Shown here in pieces: positions 5,851 through 5,905 of a stretch of 5,905 nucleotides of DNA. Source of the stretch: Alphaproteobacteria bacterium (GTDB taxonomy: Bacteria; Pseudomonadota; Alphaproteobacteria; Elsterales; Elsteraceae); assembly GCA_013297545.1 (NCBI GenBank), contig JAAFHH010000213.1, forward strand, positions 1 through 5,905. Reading direction: 5' to 3'. The position numbers and the translations under genes were made by a program. Each line of letters starts with the position of its first letter. Within the stretch, counting starts at the first letter, position 1. Below the pieces are notes generated by a model, which made no database searches, was not told the DNA's origin, and saw only the letters and a program-made list of their open reading frames with translations.

Positions 5851-5905
5851 TCCCGACAGGCCTGATCCTGGTGCTCACGCTGCCGCTGCGGGTAGCGCGA
5901 GGTGG

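Noticed and set aside
1..5905. CRISPR arrays, tRNA or rRNA genes and rho-independent terminators
   Set aside because: No regularly spaced repeats, no cloverleaf or rRNA signature, and no hairpin followed by a T-run were noticed; the window is almost entirely coding.

Overview
The window is high in GC and strongly biased toward G/C at third codon positions. It looks like a proteobacterial chromosome, perhaps an alphaproteobacterium, judging by the style of the proteins and the weak promoter. That placement is inference; there is no rRNA or other marker here. All supported genes lie on the minus strand, so the operon reads from right (about 5735) to left (1).

Layout in transcription order: a non-coding leader (about 5736-5905) with a short inverted repeat, an imperfect tandem repeat and a possible promoter; liuB (methylcrotonyl-CoA carboxylase, carboxyltransferase subunit); liuC (3-methylglutaconyl-CoA hydratase); liuD (methylcrotonyl-CoA carboxylase, biotin-carrying subunit); a small RelE/ParE-type toxin gene; a small XRE-type helix-turn-helix antitoxin gene; and liuE (hydroxymethylglutaryl-CoA lyase), which runs off the left edge without its C-terminus. 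The four metabolic genes are the lower half of the leucine/isovalerate degradation pathway: 3-methylcrotonyl-CoA is carboxylated by LiuB-LiuD, hydrated by LiuC to HMG-CoA, then split by LiuE into acetyl-CoA and acetoacetate. The order B-C-D-E matches the known liu cluster of Pseudomonas, except for the two extra genes between D and E. The first pathway gene (liuA, isovaleryl-CoA dehydrogenase) and a regulator are not seen.

The most unusual feature is the complete toxin-antitoxin-like pair built into this catabolic operon. It has no spacer on either side: the liuD stop and toxin start share a base (TGATG), toxin and antitoxin overlap by ATGA, and antitoxin and liuE overlap by ATGA. The ribosome binding site of liuE lies inside the last codons of the antitoxin. 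Both neighbours of the pair are intact at the junctions. The antitoxin is very acidic (23 Asp/Glu, 7 Arg, no Lys) and its presumed DNA-recognition helix has no basic residues, which suggests it may no longer repress its own promoter and may be controlled by the liu promoter instead.
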